A stretch of DNA of 64,000 bases from positions 912,457 to 976,456 of the forward strand of contig NZ_JACXLC010000001.1 in NCBI RefSeq assembly GCF_014705715.1, read 5' to 3'. Positions within the stretch are counted from its first letter, which is position 1, and each line of letters begins with the position of its first letter. Of the stretch, positions 44,019 through 53,893 are shown piece by piece. The DNA is from Erythrobacter rubeus (GTDB taxonomy: Bacteria > Pseudomonadota > Alphaproteobacteria > Sphingomonadales > Sphingomonadaceae). Under the pieces are notes generated by a model. The model saw only the letters and a program-made list of their open reading frames with translations, made no database searches and was not told the origin of the DNA. Both the position numbers and the translations under genes were made by a program.

Positions 44019-45497
44019 ATGTTTGACAATTTGTCCGACCGCCTTGGCGGCGTCTTTGACAAGCTCAAAGGCCGCGGCGCTCTTAAAGAGCAGGACGTTC
44101 GCGATGCGATGCGTGAGGTGCGCATTGCACTGCTCGAGGCCGACGTTGCGCTGCCGGTTGCCCGCCGTTTCATCGACGCAGTGACCGAAAAGGCAGTCGG
44201 CCAGGAAGTTCTGAAATCGGTTAAGCCGGGCCAGCAGGTCGTCAAGATCGTCCATGACGAACTCGTCCGCACGCTCGGCGGTAATCCCGACGATCCGCAG
44301 GCTGCGCTTGCAGGCGAGGGGCTTACGCTCGAGGCGAAGCCGCCGGTTGTGATCATGATGGTCGGCCTTCAAGGCTCGGGTAAGACGACGACCACTGCCA
44401 AGCTCGGCAAGCTGATCCGCGAGAAACACGGCAAGAAGGCGATGATGGCATCGCTCGACGTGAACCGTCCAGCCGCGCAGGAACAGCTCGCGGTGCTGGG
44501 TGAGCAGGTCGATATCGCAACCCTGCCGATCGTCGCCGGTCAGCAGCCGGTCGATATCGCGCGGCGCGCCATGGAATCGGCGCGCCTTCAGAACTTCGAT
44601 GTGCTGCTGCTCGATACTGCGGGCCGACTGCATGTCGACGAAGCGTTGATGGCCGAAATGAAGGCGGTTTCCAGCGTCTCGGCGCCGACCGAAGTGTTGC
44701 TGGTGGTCGACTCGCTCACCGGTCAGGACGCGGTCAATGTCGCGCAGAGCTTCACCGATGAAGTGCCGCTCACCGGCGTCGTGCTCACGCGGATGGACGG
44801 CGATGCCCGCGGCGGCGCGGCGCTTTCGATGCGCGCCGTCACCGGCAAGCCGATCAAGTTTGCAGGCACCGGCGAAAAACTCGACGCAATCGAAGCCTTC
44901 CGCCCGAACAGCGTCGCCGATCGCATCCTCGGCATGGGCGACGTCGTCAGCCTGGTCGAAAAGGCCGCGGCGACGATCAAGGAAGAAGAGGCCGAACAGC
45001 TCGCGAAGAATTTCGAGAAGGGCAAGTTCGACCTCAACGATCTGCGCATGCAATTGAAGCAGATGCAGAACATGGGCGGCCTCGGAATGCTGGCAGGCAT
45101 GATGCCGGGCATGAAGAAGGCCAAGGCCGCGATGGCCGCATCCAACATGGACGACAAGGTGCTGGTGCACATGGACGCCATCATCGGATCGATGACAGCG
45201 AAAGAGCGCGCGCATCCCGGCGTGATGAATGCCAAGCGCAAGAAGCGCGTGGCAGCAGGCAGCGGCACCGACGTTCAGACCGTCAACAAGCTGCTCAAGA
45301 TGCACCAGGAAATGGGCCGCGCGATGAAGCAGATCAAGAAAATGGGCGGGCTCAAGGGCCTTGCGGCGATGTTTGGTGGCGGCGGTATGGGCGGTCCCGG
45401 CGGCGCGCCTGGCGGACTACCTGGCCTCGGCGGACCGGGAGGCGGATTGCCGCCCGGCGGACTTCCCGGCCTTGGCGGTCCCGGCCCCAAGAAGTGA
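44019..45497 (+). CDS. ffh: Signal recognition particle protein Ffh (SRP54)
   Basis: GTPase of the signal recognition particle, targeting membrane proteins to FtsY and SecYEG. The N domain (MFDNLSDRLGGVFDKLKG) is followed by the G domain with P-loop VGLQGSGKTTTTAKLG, LDVNRPAAQEQL, LLDTAGRLHVDE and TRMDGDARGG, and the methionine-rich M domain (MQLKQMQNMGGLGMLAGMMPGMKK). The C-terminal ~40 residues are Gly/Pro-rich, longer than in E. coli Ffh. It is followed by rpsP. Confidence 0.95.
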   Translation: MFDNLSDRLGGVFDKLKGRGALKEQDVRDAMREVRIALLEADVALPVARRFIDAVTEKAVGQEVLKSVKPGQQVVKIVHDELVRTLGGNPDDPQAALAGEGLTLEAKPPVVIMMVGLQGSGKTTTTAKLGKLIREKHGKKAMMASLDVNRPAAQEQLAVLGEQVDIATLPIVAGQQPVDIARRAMESARLQNFDVLLLDTAGRLHVDEALMAEMKAVSSVSAPTEVLLVVDSLTGQDAVNVAQSFTDEVPLTGVVLTRMDGDARGGAALSMRAVTGKPIKFAGTGEKLDAIEAFRPNSVADRILGMGDVVSLVEKAAATIKEEEAEQLAKNFEKGKFDLNDLRMQLKQMQNMGGLGMLAGMMPGMKKAKAAMAASNMDDKVLVHMDAIIGSMTAKERAHPGVMNAKRKKRVAAGSGTDVQTVNKLLKMHQEMGRAMKQIKKMGGLKGLAAMFGGGGMGGPGGAPGGLPGLGGPGGGLPPGGLPGLGGPGPKK

Positions 45498-45547
45498 TTT
45501 CAATACATACGCAACTTCAGATATTTAAACTCGAAAGGTAATTTCAA

Positions 45548-46120
45548 ATGGCAGTAGCAATTCGGCTCTCGCGCGGCGGCGCAAAGAAGCGTCCTTACTA
45601 TCGCATCGTCGTCTCCGATTCGCGCAGCCCGCGCGACGGCAAGTATCTGGAGCAGATCGGCACATACAACCCGCTGCTCGCCAAAGATGATGAGGGTCGC
45701 GTAAAGCTCGACGAAGACCGCGCGAAGTACTGGATCGGTGTCGGCGCTAAGCCTTCCGACCGTGTCCTGCGCTTCTTCGACGCAGCCGGCATCATGGAGC
45801 GCGAAGCACGCAACAACCCGCAGAAGGGCGAGCCTGGCGAGAAAGCCAAGGAGCGCGCCGAGGAAAAGGCCGAGAAAGCCAAGGAAGCCGAAGAAGCGGC
45901 CAAGGCTGCGACTGAAGCCGAAAACGACGCAACCGGCTCGGCCAAGTCGGAAGAGACTGCTGAAGCTGTCGCCGATGCCGTTGACAACGAAGGCGATACC
46001 GCAGCCGACGAAGCGGCCATCGCCGAGCAGACCGCGGAAGGCGGCGAAACCAACGAGCAGGCCGATGACACGGCCGGCGAAGATGCCAAGGCCGACGACG
46101 CCGAAGAAAAGGCCGAGTAA
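45548..46120 (+). CDS. rpsP: 30S ribosomal protein S16 with long C-terminal extension
   Basis: Residues 1-85 are a normal S16 ([44 protein letters not shown]). About 105 further residues are made almost only of Ala, Glu, Lys, Asp and Thr with an early [19 protein letters not shown] coiled-coil part, then an acidic tail. Most bacteria have 80-90 residues in total. It is first of rpsP-rimM-trmD-rplS, with rimM 9 bases downstream. Confidence 0.94.
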   Translation: MAVAIRLSRGGAKKRPYYRIVVSDSRSPRDGKYLEQIGTYNPLLAKDDEGRVKLDEDRAKYWIGVGAKPSDRVLRFFDAAGIMEREARNNPQKGEPGEKAKERAEEKAEKAKEAEEAAKAATEAENDATGSAKSEETAEAVADAVDNEGDTAADEAAIAEQTAEGGETNEQADDTAGEDAKADDAEEKAE

Positions 46121-46129
46121 GCCTTTCCG

Positions 46130-46645
46130 ATGCCCGATCAACGCGATGCGCGCCGGACCGTGGAACTTGCCGCGATCACCGGTGCGCATGGCGTTACGGG
46201 AGAGGTTCGCCTCAAAATGTTCGGCGATGGCGTCGAAGCACTTTCCGCGCACACCGGTTTCAACGAGGGCGCTTTGAACCTAAAGAAAGTCCGTTCCGAT
46301 AACAAGGGCGGCGCCATCGCGCGCTTTGCGGAAGTCACCAATCGCACCCAGGCGGAAAAACTGCGCGGCACCGTGCTCAAGGTTTCGCGCGATGCTCTTC
46401 CTCAATTGGAGGAAGGCGAATTCTACCACGCCGACCTGATTGGTCTTGCGGTGCAGACCGATGAAGGCGACACTCTCGGCAAGGTCATCGGCGTCCATAA
46501 TTTCGGCGCGACAGACGTTATCGAGATCGAGAAGGATCCAATTCCGGTCAAAGGCATGAAGACCTTCATGATCCCGATGACAAAAGCGGCTGTAACCACG
46601 TGGGACCAGTCACGAATGGTCATCGCAAAGGAGTTCGCCGAATGA
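46130..46645 (+). CDS. rimM: 16S rRNA processing protein RimM
   Basis: 30S maturation factor that works near S19 and the 16S rRNA head. The N-terminal RimM domain (TVELAAITGAHGVTGEVRLKMF) and PRC-barrel-like C-terminal part (GEFYHADLIGLAVQTDEGDTLG, FMIPMTKAAV) are present in 171 residues. The stop overlaps the nitrilase ATG (ATGA). Confidence 0.93.
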   Translation: MPDQRDARRTVELAAITGAHGVTGEVRLKMFGDGVEALSAHTGFNEGALNLKKVRSDNKGGAIARFAEVTNRTQAEKLRGTVLKVSRDALPQLEEGEFYHADLIGLAVQTDEGDTLGKVIGVHNFGATDVIEIEKDPIPVKGMKTFMIPMTKAAVTTWDQSRMVIAKEFAE

Positions 46646-47607
46646 ACAAGGTCTCGAATACTCTCAGCGTCGCCATTTGCCAGGCCGCGCCGATCTCGCT
46701 CGATTTCGATGGGGGTATCGCAAAGGCCACCACGCTTGCGCGCGAAGCGATCGAGGGCGGGGCGAAGCTTGTAGCGTTCGGTGAGACTTTCCTTGGCGGT
46801 TACCCGCTGTGGTTGGACGAAGCGCCGGGCGCGGCGCTGTGGGACCATCCGGGTACGAAAGCGTGCCACCGGATCATGCTGGACAATGCGATTGTGCCGG
46901 GGGACGAGCGGCTGCTACCGTTGCAGGAACTGTGCGATGAGAGCGGCGCGTGCATTTCGATCGGCGCGCATGAGCGGCTGCGCCAGAGCCTCTACAACAA
47001 CCAGCTGCTCTTTCGCCCCGGCGAAGTGCCGCTCGACCACCGCAAGCTGGTGCCAACGCATGGCGAACGGCTGATCTGGATGCGCGGCGACGGCTCGACA
47101 ATTGGCGTGCACGAGGCCGAATGGGGCCGGGTGGGCAACCTGATCTGCTGGGAACACTGGATGCCGCTCGCCCGCGCAGCGATGCACAATCTCGGCGAGA
47201 GCGTGCACTGCGCCTCATGGCCGACCGTGCGCGAGGAATATGCGCTGGCCTCACGGCACTACGCGATGGAGGGGCGGTGCTTTGTGCTTGCCGCAGGGCT
47301 GGTGCAGAAGAAAGCCGACCTGTTTGAAGGACTCGAAAACGTGGGCGGCTCTGCGGAGGCGCGGGAGCTTTTCGAGGCGATCGAGAGCGACGTGCTGAAC
47401 CGCGGAGGCTCGATGATCATCGCCCCCGATGCGCGCGTGGTCGCGCAGGCGGGCGAGGGTGAGGAAACACTCCACGCTGAGCTGGACCTGAGCGAAATCG
47501 GTGAGACACTCGCGAGCCTCGACACCGACGGCCATTACTCTCGGCCCGATGTGTTCGAGCTCAATGTCGATACGCGGGCGAAGGATGGGGTGAATTGGAA
47601 GAACTGA
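46642..47607 (+). CDS. Nitrilase
   Basis: Carbon-nitrogen hydrolase with the catalytic triad E48 (AFGETFLGGYPLW), K135 (LDHRKLVPTHGER) and C169 (NLICWEHWMPLA). The CWEHxMPLA form places it in the true nitrilase branch, which converts nitriles to acids and ammonia. Length 321 is typical. Its start overlaps rimM by four bases and it lies inside the ribosomal operon rimM-trmD, where it has no expected partner. The substrate is unknown. Confidence 0.88.
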   Translation: MNKVSNTLSVAICQAAPISLDFDGGIAKATTLAREAIEGGAKLVAFGETFLGGYPLWLDEAPGAALWDHPGTKACHRIMLDNAIVPGDERLLPLQELCDESGACISIGAHERLRQSLYNNQLLFRPGEVPLDHRKLVPTHGERLIWMRGDGSTIGVHEAEWGRVGNLICWEHWMPLARAAMHNLGESVHCASWPTVREEYALASRHYAMEGRCFVLAAGLVQKKADLFEGLENVGGSAEARELFEAIESDVLNRGGSMIIAPDARVVAQAGEGEETLHAELDLSEIGETLASLDTDGHYSRPDVFELNVDTRAKDGVNWKN

Positions 47608-47906
47608 TCAAGTTCGCCGCAGTTCTGATACTCGCGTCCGTTCTTCTGTCGGTCGTTTTGAAGATTGTGCCAACGCGGCTTTCTCAATGGAGGCGAGTCA
47701 TGCTCGCCGCTGCCATAGGGAACATAGCGACAATGGCTGTACTGATGTCCATCAATCACTGGGCACCTCACGATGCCGCAACTTATGGATTTGACTGGTT
47801 TCTCTGGTTTCTCTTCAGCTTATTATCCTTTGCATTCTTCTCCGCCCCCGCAGCGTGGCTCAGTACTTACTTTCTCGACTTTGTTGTCGCTGAACGTCGT
47901 CCATGA
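47595..47906 (+). CDS. Small hypothetical membrane protein
   Basis: A 103-residue protein with about three membrane helices ([55 protein letters not shown]). It overlaps the nitrilase by 13 bases and trmD by four. The start is TTG at 47595. The family is unknown; no homolog is recognised. Confidence 0.65.
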   Translation: MEELIKFAAVLILASVLLSVVLKIVPTRLSQWRRVMLAAAIGNIATMAVLMSINHWAPHDAATYGFDWFLWFLFSLLSFAFFSAPAAWLSTYFLDFVVAERRP

Positions 47907-48652
47907 CCTTTGCCGCCACCATCCTCACGCTCTATCCGGAGATGTTCCCCGGACCGCTGGGCACTTCGCTTGCGGGCAAGGCGCTGGAGCGGGGGGATTG
48001 GTCTTGCGAGACCGTGAATCCACGCGACTTTGCCACTGACAAGCACCGCACTGTCGATGACGCGCCCGCAGGCGGCGGGGCGGGGATGGTGCTCAAGGCG
48101 GATATCCTCGGCGCGGCGGTCGATCATGCGATTGAGCAGCAACCCGGTGCGCCAATCCTCGCCATGACACCGCGCGGAAAGCCCATCACGCAAGGCCGCA
48201 TTCGCGAGCTCGCCGAAGGCCCCGGCGTCACCATCCTGTGCGGCCGTTTTGAGGGCTTCGATGAGCGCCTGTTCGAAGCTAGGCCTGCGATCGAGCAGGT
48301 CAGCCTTGCCGACATCGTCCTATCGGGCGGAGAAACGGCGGCGCTCGCCATACTCGACGCTTGCATTCGGCTGCTTCCCGGCGTAATGGGCGCGGCCAAT
48401 AGCGGGGCGGAGGAGTCGTTCGAAGACGGCCTTCTCGAATATCCGCAATACACCCGACCTCAGGAATGGGAAGGGCGCACGATCCCCGAAGTGCTGCGAT
48501 CGGGGGATCATGCGAAGATCGCGGCTTGGCGAAAGTCAAAAAGCGAAGAGATTACTCGGTTACGCAGGCCGGACCTTTGGGAACGCTATGAGGGCGTTCG
48601 GGACCAGTCTGCCTCTGGCGCGCGGCGAAAGAACAAGGAACCGGACCAGTGA
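47903..48652 (+). CDS. trmD: tRNA (guanine(37)-N(1))-methyltransferase
   Basis: Methylates G37 of tRNAs that read CNN codons. This SPOUT enzyme has the trefoil-knot motifs [24 protein letters not shown] and [17 protein letters not shown]. At 249 residues it has normal length. It overlaps the membrane gene (ATGA) and rplS (GTGA). Confidence 0.95.
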   Translation: MTFAATILTLYPEMFPGPLGTSLAGKALERGDWSCETVNPRDFATDKHRTVDDAPAGGGAGMVLKADILGAAVDHAIEQQPGAPILAMTPRGKPITQGRIRELAEGPGVTILCGRFEGFDERLFEARPAIEQVSLADIVLSGGETAALAILDACIRLLPGVMGAANSGAEESFEDGLLEYPQYTRPQEWEGRTIPEVLRSGDHAKIAAWRKSKSEEITRLRRPDLWERYEGVRDQSASGARRKNKEPDQ

Positions 48653-49017
48653 ACCTGATCCAGCAAATCGAAGCCGAAGAAATCGGCAAGGTCGAAAAAG
48701 AAATTCCAGACTTCCGCGCGGGCGACACCGTTCGCGTCGGCGTGAAGGTTAAGGAAGGCAACCGCGAGCGTGTGCAGAACTTCGAAGGCGTGGTCATCGC
48801 GCGTTCGAACCGCGGGATGGGCTCCAACTTCACCGTCCGCAAGATGAGCTTTGGCGAGGGCGTGGAGCGTGTGTTCCCGATCTACTCGCCAATCGTCGAC
48901 AGCATCACCGTGGTGCGCCGCGGCGTGGTGCGCCGTGCAAAGCTTTACTATCTGCGTGGCCGCACCGGTAAGCGTGCGCGTATCGCTGAACGCCGCGAGA
49001 ACGCTCCGAAGGCGTAA
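48649..49017 (+). CDS. rplS: 50S ribosomal protein L19
   Basis: Ribosomal protein at the 30S-50S interface, 122 residues. Conserved features are [40 protein letters not shown] and [21 protein letters not shown]. It starts with GTG overlapping trmD. A terminator follows, closing the operon. Confidence 0.96.
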   Translation: MNLIQQIEAEEIGKVEKEIPDFRAGDTVRVGVKVKEGNRERVQNFEGVVIARSNRGMGSNFTVRKMSFGEGVERVFPIYSPIVDSITVVRRGVVRRAKLYYLRGRTGKRARIAERRENAPKA

Positions 49018-49040
49018 GCTCTCGCAGCAAAGAGATTTCG

Positions 49041-49072
49041 AAAGGGCGGTCCTAATGGGGCCGCCCTTTTTC
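49041..49072 (+). terminator. Rho-independent terminator after rplS
   Basis: AAAGGGCGG pairs with CCGCCCTTT around a TCCTAATGGGG-type loop, then a T run. It ends the rpsP operon. Confidence 0.85.
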
Positions 49073-49148
49073 GTTGTGGGGTTGCCTTTACACTGGCTGC
49101 TTGCGAGGGAGACTGCCAATTCATTCGAATTGAGGGGCCCTCCTTGAA

Positions 49149-51371
49149 ATGCGTCTATCCTTCCTTGCCGCCGCTGCCGCTGTGCTGTCTGTTCCTGCTA
49201 TCGCGGACGATCACACAATGAGCGAACCTCAAGACCTCACCTTCGAGCGCGTGTTTGCCTCGCCGTCGCTCGATGGACCATCGCCGCGGCAGGCCAAGCT
49301 TTCGCCCGATGGCCGATATCTCACTCTTTTGCGCAACCGCGCTGATGATCGCGCACGCTATGACCTGTGGGGCTTCGAAGTTTCGAGCGGCGAATGGTCG
49401 ATGCTGGTTGATAGCGAAAAGCTCGGTTCGGGCCGTGAGCTTTCGGAAGACGAGAAGATGCAGCGCGAGCGCGCGCGTGTTGGCAACCTCAAAGGCATTA
49501 TCAGCTATCAATGGGCGAGCGATGGGTCGGGCGTGCTCGTTCCGCTCGACGGCGATTTGTACTTCGCGCGTCTCGATGGAGACGTCACGCGCCTGACCGA
49601 CACCGAGGAAAGCGAGCTCAACCCCAAGCTTTCGAGCAAGGGCGGCTTTGTCTCTTTCGTGCGCGACCGTCAGCTGTGGGTCGGCGTCGTGGGCGAGGGC
49701 GCGCGTCCGATCACTCCCAAGGAAGACGAGACAATCCGCTGGGGGGAAGCGGAATTCGTGGCGCAGGAGGAAATGAGCCGCCTCACCGGATATTGGTGGA
49801 GCCCGAATGATGACCGCATCGCCGTCCAGCGCACCGATGAAAGCCCGGTTGGCATCGTCACCCGTGCTGCCATCGGCGCGACCGGCACCAGCGTTTTCGA
49901 CCAGCGCTATCCAGTGGCGGGGTCGGACAACGCGATTGTCGAGCTGTTCATCATGGACCCCGATGGCGGAAACAGGGTTAAGGTGGATCTTGGCGATAAC
50001 ACCGATATCTATATCGCGCGGGTAGATTGGGCGCCGGACGATTATCTCTATGTTCAGCGCCAGAACCGCGAGCAGACCGTGCTAGATATGCTTAAGGTCG
50101 ATCCGACTACTGGCGAGAGCGAAATCTGGTTCACAGAAAGGGCTGCGCGTGAGGATTACTGGATCAACCTTTCGGACAACTACCGCTTCCTGAAGGACGG
50201 CACGCTGCTGTGGTGGTCCGAGCTCGATGGGTTTGGCCAGTTTTACCGGTTCGATGGTGAATACTTCGATCAACTGACGAGCGGCGATGCTCCTGCAACG
50301 GCGCTGGTTGGCATTGATGAGGAAGAGCAGCTGCTCTTTTATCGCCGCACGAATGACGTGCTGACCCAGCAGATATATCGCACCAGTCTCGATGCGGCTT
50401 CACCGACGACGCTGCTGACCTACATCGACTACACCAACAGCGCCAGCATGGATCTGACCGGAAAAAGCCTGCTGGTCACTCGCTCCGGGACCAACCAACC
50501 GCCGCAGACCTATCTCGCGAACAGCGATGGCGAGCGCCTGACCTGGATCGAGGAAAACGCGGTCGATGACGACCATCCTTACGCACCGTTCCTCGAAAGC
50601 CATATCGCACCTGAATACGGCACAGTGGAGGCTGAGGACGGAACCGAGCTGCACTGGATGATGCTCAAGCCTGAGATGGAGCCGGGCAAGAAATATCCGG
50701 TGTTCTACTACCACTATTCCGGCCCCGGTCCGCAGATCGTCGACAAGGGTTGGCAGGGCGCGCTTGCGCAGGCGATCGTGGATAAGGGATACATCTACTT
50801 CGCGCTCGATAATCGCGGCACGGCCAATCGCGGTGTTGACTTCGAACAGCCGCTCTACCGGGCGATGGGCGGGGTCGAGGTTGTCGATCAGCGCACCGGT
50901 GCCGAGTTCCTGAAAACGCTCGATTACGTCGATCCAGACAAGATCGCGCTCTATGGCTGGTCGTATGGCGGCTACATGACGTTGAAACAGCTTCAGGCCG
51001 ATCCGGGCCTCTACGCGGCAGGCATTTCAGGCGCACCGGTGACGAAGTGGGAGCTTTACGACACGCACTACACCGAACGCTTCATGGGCGACCCGCGCGT
51101 GGTTCCCGAAGCATACGAGGCTGCGAGCGCAATCCCCGACGCGACCAAGATCAGTGATCCGTTGCTTCTGATCCATGGCATGGCCGACGATAACGTGGTG
51201 TTCGAAAACTCGTCGGAGCTCATCAGTGTGCTGCAGGAAGGCAATGTGCCGTTCGAGATGATGCTCTACCCCGGCTACACGCACCGCGTGGCGGGTGAGA
51301 ACATCTCGCCGCATCTCTGGAACACGATCTTCCGCTTTCTGGAGGCCAACGGCGTCACACCGCCGGAGTAA
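49149..51371 (+). CDS. Exported S9 family peptidase (dipeptidyl peptidase IV-like)
   Basis: Serine peptidase of 740 residues with a signal peptide (MRLSFLAAAAAVLSVPAI). An N-terminal beta-propeller (DPPIV N domain) runs to about residue 480. The alpha/beta-hydrolase domain carries the nucleophile S in GWSYGGYMTL (about residue 605), Asp in HGMADDNVVFE (about 679) and His in YPGYTHRVAG (about 711). It should cleave Xaa-Pro or Xaa-Ala dipeptides in the periplasm. Its end overlaps the convergent hydrolase by 17 bases. Confidence 0.93.
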   Translation: MRLSFLAAAAAVLSVPAIADDHTMSEPQDLTFERVFASPSLDGPSPRQAKLSPDGRYLTLLRNRADDRARYDLWGFEVSSGEWSMLVDSEKLGSGRELSEDEKMQRERARVGNLKGIISYQWASDGSGVLVPLDGDLYFARLDGDVTRLTDTEESELNPKLSSKGGFVSFVRDRQLWVGVVGEGARPITPKEDETIRWGEAEFVAQEEMSRLTGYWWSPNDDRIAVQRTDESPVGIVTRAAIGATGTSVFDQRYPVAGSDNAIVELFIMDPDGGNRVKVDLGDNTDIYIARVDWAPDDYLYVQRQNREQTVLDMLKVDPTTGESEIWFTERAAREDYWINLSDNYRFLKDGTLLWWSELDGFGQFYRFDGEYFDQLTSGDAPATALVGIDEEEQLLFYRRTNDVLTQQIYRTSLDAASPTTLLTYIDYTNSASMDLTGKSLLVTRSGTNQPPQTYLANSDGERLTWIEENAVDDDHPYAPFLESHIAPEYGTVEAEDGTELHWMMLKPEMEPGKKYPVFYYHYSGPGPQIVDKGWQGALAQAIVDKGYIYFALDNRGTANRGVDFEQPLYRAMGGVEVVDQRTGAEFLKTLDYVDPDKIALYGWSYGGYMTLKQLQADPGLYAAGISGAPVTKWELYDTHYTERFMGDPRVVPEAYEAASAIPDATKISDPLLLIHGMADDNVVFENSSELISVLQEGNVPFEMMLYPGYTHRVAGENISPHLWNTIFRFLEANGVTPPE

Positions 51372-52221
51372 GCCAATCCAGCGCTTTGGCGGCGACCTCG
51401 TACGGCGCTTCGACCTGCGGGTAATGCCCGACGGTTTCGATCAGGTGATGCCGCGCCTTCGGCACCACTTCACGCCACATGTCATAGGCGTGCTTGCCCG
51501 ACACGGGATCGAGCGCGCCGTTGATGAGGCCGATCCGGTCCTGCGCGCGCACTAAGGCGGCTTCCCAGCGCTCCTTATGCTCGACCCTGTCGGCTATGTA
51601 GTGCAGCAACTTGTGCGTGATGCGGTTGCCGCCGTTGTGACTGATGAATTCCCAGAACGCATCGAGCTCCGCCTCGCTCGGTTGTGTTTCGGGCCCGAAA
51701 ACTTCCGAGAAGCTTTTGCCGAAGCTCTTGGGGCTCATCAGCAGTCCGACGAGAAACCCGAGAGGCGAAACGCCGAGCTTCTGGATCGGGCGGGGGCGGT
51801 GCTGATCCGGGAATATGCCGCCGTTGAGAAAGATCATCTGACCGAGGCCCGAAGCGCCAGCACCTTCTTGCTGCCGGGCCAGCAATTCCTGCCCGACCGA
51901 CACCCCGTAATCGTGCACCAGCGCATCGAACTCGCCGACGCCGAGATGGGCAAGCAAAGCCTCCTGCACATGAGTCTGGCGGTGTATCGTATATCCTGAG
52001 CGCGGCTTGTCGGAGAGACCGAAGCCCAGCATATCGCAGGCAATCAGGTGATGCTCTGCGCCAAGCGTTTCCCAGACCGGCACCCAGTCCCACGCGCAGG
52101 TCGGAAAGCCATGCACCAGCAATAGCGGGCGCGCAGTCCTATCCCCGCCGGTCCAATAGGCTATTCGGTACCCCTTAAACTCGAAATAGTTCGCCCTTGC
52201 ACGCCACGTCTGCGTATCCAT
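51355..52221 (-). CDS. Alpha/beta-hydrolase
   Basis: A 288-residue hydrolase of the epoxide hydrolase/haloalkane dehalogenase-like group. HGFPTCAWDWVPVWETLG is the oxyanion region. The nucleophile elbow is VHDYGVSVGQELLAR, where a Ser stands at the GxSxG site. A cap domain follows, and the catalytic His is in IETVGHYPQVEAP near the end. The substrate is unknown. It is transcribed against its neighbours. Confidence 0.82.
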   Translation of the reverse strand: MDTQTWRARANYFEFKGYRIAYWTGGDRTARPLLLVHGFPTCAWDWVPVWETLGAEHHLIACDMLGFGLSDKPRSGYTIHRQTHVQEALLAHLGVGEFDALVHDYGVSVGQELLARQQEGAGASGLGQMIFLNGGIFPDQHRPRPIQKLGVSPLGFLVGLLMSPKSFGKSFSEVFGPETQPSEAELDAFWEFISHNGGNRITHKLLHYIADRVEHKERWEAALVRAQDRIGLINGALDPVSGKHAYDMWREVVPKARHHLIETVGHYPQVEAPYEVAAKALDWLTPAV

Positions 52222-52300
52222 TTACTCACCTTATCCCTTGCCAAGCGACGGTAGTGCCGTCAGCGAGGCACGCAAACAGCTTTGAAGTGGAGTATGTGAA

Positions 52301-53326
52301 TTGGGTTACCGCGTAGCCGTAGTCGGCGCGACCGGAAATGTCGGGCGCGAAATGATGCAGATCCTTGCCGAGCGCGAGTTCCCTGTCGATGAAGTGGCGG
52401 CAGTAGCCTCGGGCCGCTCGCAGGGCACCGAGGTCGAATACGGCGACACCGGCAAGATGCTCAAATGCAAGAATATCGAGCATTTCGACTGGGCGGGCTG
52501 GGATATTGCGCTGTTTGCGGCAGGGTCGGGTCCGGCCAAGGAATATGCGCCCAAGGCAGCCGCCGCGGGCTGCGTGGTGATCGACAATTCTTCGCTGTTC
52601 CGGATGGAGCCCGACGTGCCGCTGATCGTGCCGGAGGTGAACCCGGACGCGATCGACGGCTACAAAGAACGCAATATCATCGCCAACCCAAACTGCTCCA
52701 CCGCGCAGCTCGTGGTGGCGCTAGCGCCGCTGCACAAGGCGGCCACAATCAAGCGTGTCGTCGTCTCGACCTATCAATCGGTTTCGGGAGCGGGCAAGGC
52801 GGGAATGGACGAGCTGTTCGAACAGAGCCGCGCGATCTTCGTCGGCGATCCGGTCGAGCCGACCAAGTTCACCAAGCAGATCGCTTTCAACGTGATCCCG
52901 CATATCGACGTCTTCCTCGACGATGGCTCGACCAAGGAAGAATGGAAGATGGTGGTCGAGACCAAGAAAATCCTCGATCCCAAGATCAAGCTCAATGCCA
53001 CCTGCGTGCGGGTGCCCGTGTTTGTTGGGCATTCCGAGGCAGTGAACATTGAGTTCGAAAACGAAATCAGCGCAGAGCAAGCTCAGGAAATCCTGCGCGA
53101 GGCGCCGGGCATCATGCTGGTCGATAAGCGCGAGGATGAAGGCTACGTCACCCCGGTGGAAAGCGCCGGCGACAGCGCGACCTACATCAGCCGCGTGCGC
53201 GATGACCCGACGGTGGAAAACGGTATCACTTTGTGGTGCGTGTCCGACAATCTGCGCAAGGGCGCTGCGCTCAACGCTGTGCAGATCGCGGAATTGCTCG
53301 GTCGGCGGCACTTGAAGAAGGGGTGA
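52301..53326 (+). CDS. asd: Aspartate-semialdehyde dehydrogenase
   Basis: NADPH-dependent reduction of aspartyl phosphate in lysine, threonine and methionine synthesis. The N-terminus VAVVGATGNVGREMMQIL binds NADP and catalytic Cys132 is in IANPNCSTAQLVVAL. The SVSGAGKAGMDEL stretch is conserved. The start is TTG at 52301, with GGAG about 9 bases upstream, and in-frame ATG/GTG alternatives are absent nearby. Lipoprotein downstream starts 5 bases after the stop. Confidence 0.94.
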   Translation: MGYRVAVVGATGNVGREMMQILAEREFPVDEVAAVASGRSQGTEVEYGDTGKMLKCKNIEHFDWAGWDIALFAAGSGPAKEYAPKAAAAGCVVIDNSSLFRMEPDVPLIVPEVNPDAIDGYKERNIIANPNCSTAQLVVALAPLHKAATIKRVVVSTYQSVSGAGKAGMDELFEQSRAIFVGDPVEPTKFTKQIAFNVIPHIDVFLDDGSTKEEWKMVVETKKILDPKIKLNATCVRVPVFVGHSEAVNIEFENEISAEQAQEILREAPGIMLVDKREDEGYVTPVESAGDSATYISRVRDDPTVENGITLWCVSDNLRKGAALNAVQIAELLGRRHLKKG

Positions 53327-53331
53327 GCACC

Positions 53332-53874
53332 ATGCGCGTTCTGGCTTTGTCGGCGTTGGCACTGGCGGCGACCGCTTGCGATAGCGGCGACGTCCCGACA
53401 CCCAGCGAAGCGGCGCAGTTGCGGCCGAGCGCGCCGCAGGTCGAGGCCGACGAAGTGCTTCTGCGCGGCGACGGCCTCGTCGCAGGCAACGAAGCGTTTT
53501 ACTTAGCCGCCGGGCAGCGGGAGGTTGAGGGCGCGATCGCACGGGCACTCGGCAAGGCAAGCGAGGGCGGAACCAATGACGCATGCGGCGCCGGACCGGT
53601 TGCCTATTCGACATTCCCCGGCGGGCTCACGGTGAATTTCCAGGACGGGTCGCTGGTCGGTTGGCTCTGGCGCGATGCATCCGAGAATATCGAACTGGCA
53701 GGCGAGATTGCGATCGGCGCTCCGCGCTCCGAAATCGAAGCGGAAGACGGTTTTGCCATGATCGAGGGAAGCACGCTGGGCGAGGAATTTTCGCTGGGCG
53801 AGCGGGTCGGCGGCTTCTTCGAAGACGGCGAGCTGTCGATGCTCTATGCCGGAACGCAGTGCTTTTTCCGGTAG
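53332..53874 (+). CDS. Hypothetical lipoprotein
   Basis: A 180-residue protein, unrecognised. The N-terminus MRVLALSALALAATACDSGD is a lipoprotein signal with lipobox ATAC and Cys16. The mature chain has an acidic region and two further cysteines (NDACGAG, GTQCFFR) that could pair. Tight spacing to asd (5 bases) and the isomerase-like gene (19) suggests cotranscription. Confidence 0.78.
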   Translation: MRVLALSALALAATACDSGDVPTPSEAAQLRPSAPQVEADEVLLRGDGLVAGNEAFYLAAGQREVEGAIARALGKASEGGTNDACGAGPVAYSTFPGGLTVNFQDGSLVGWLWRDASENIELAGEIAIGAPRSEIEAEDGFAMIEGSTLGEEFSLGERVGGFFEDGELSMLYAGTQCFFR

Positions 53875-53893
53875 AGCGGGCTAGGCTGGCGAG

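Noticed and set aside
43797..45305. Long His-rich open frame on the minus strand over ffh
   Set aside because: It is antisense to the clear ffh gene, is low in plausible protein composition, and arises from GC-rich codon bias.
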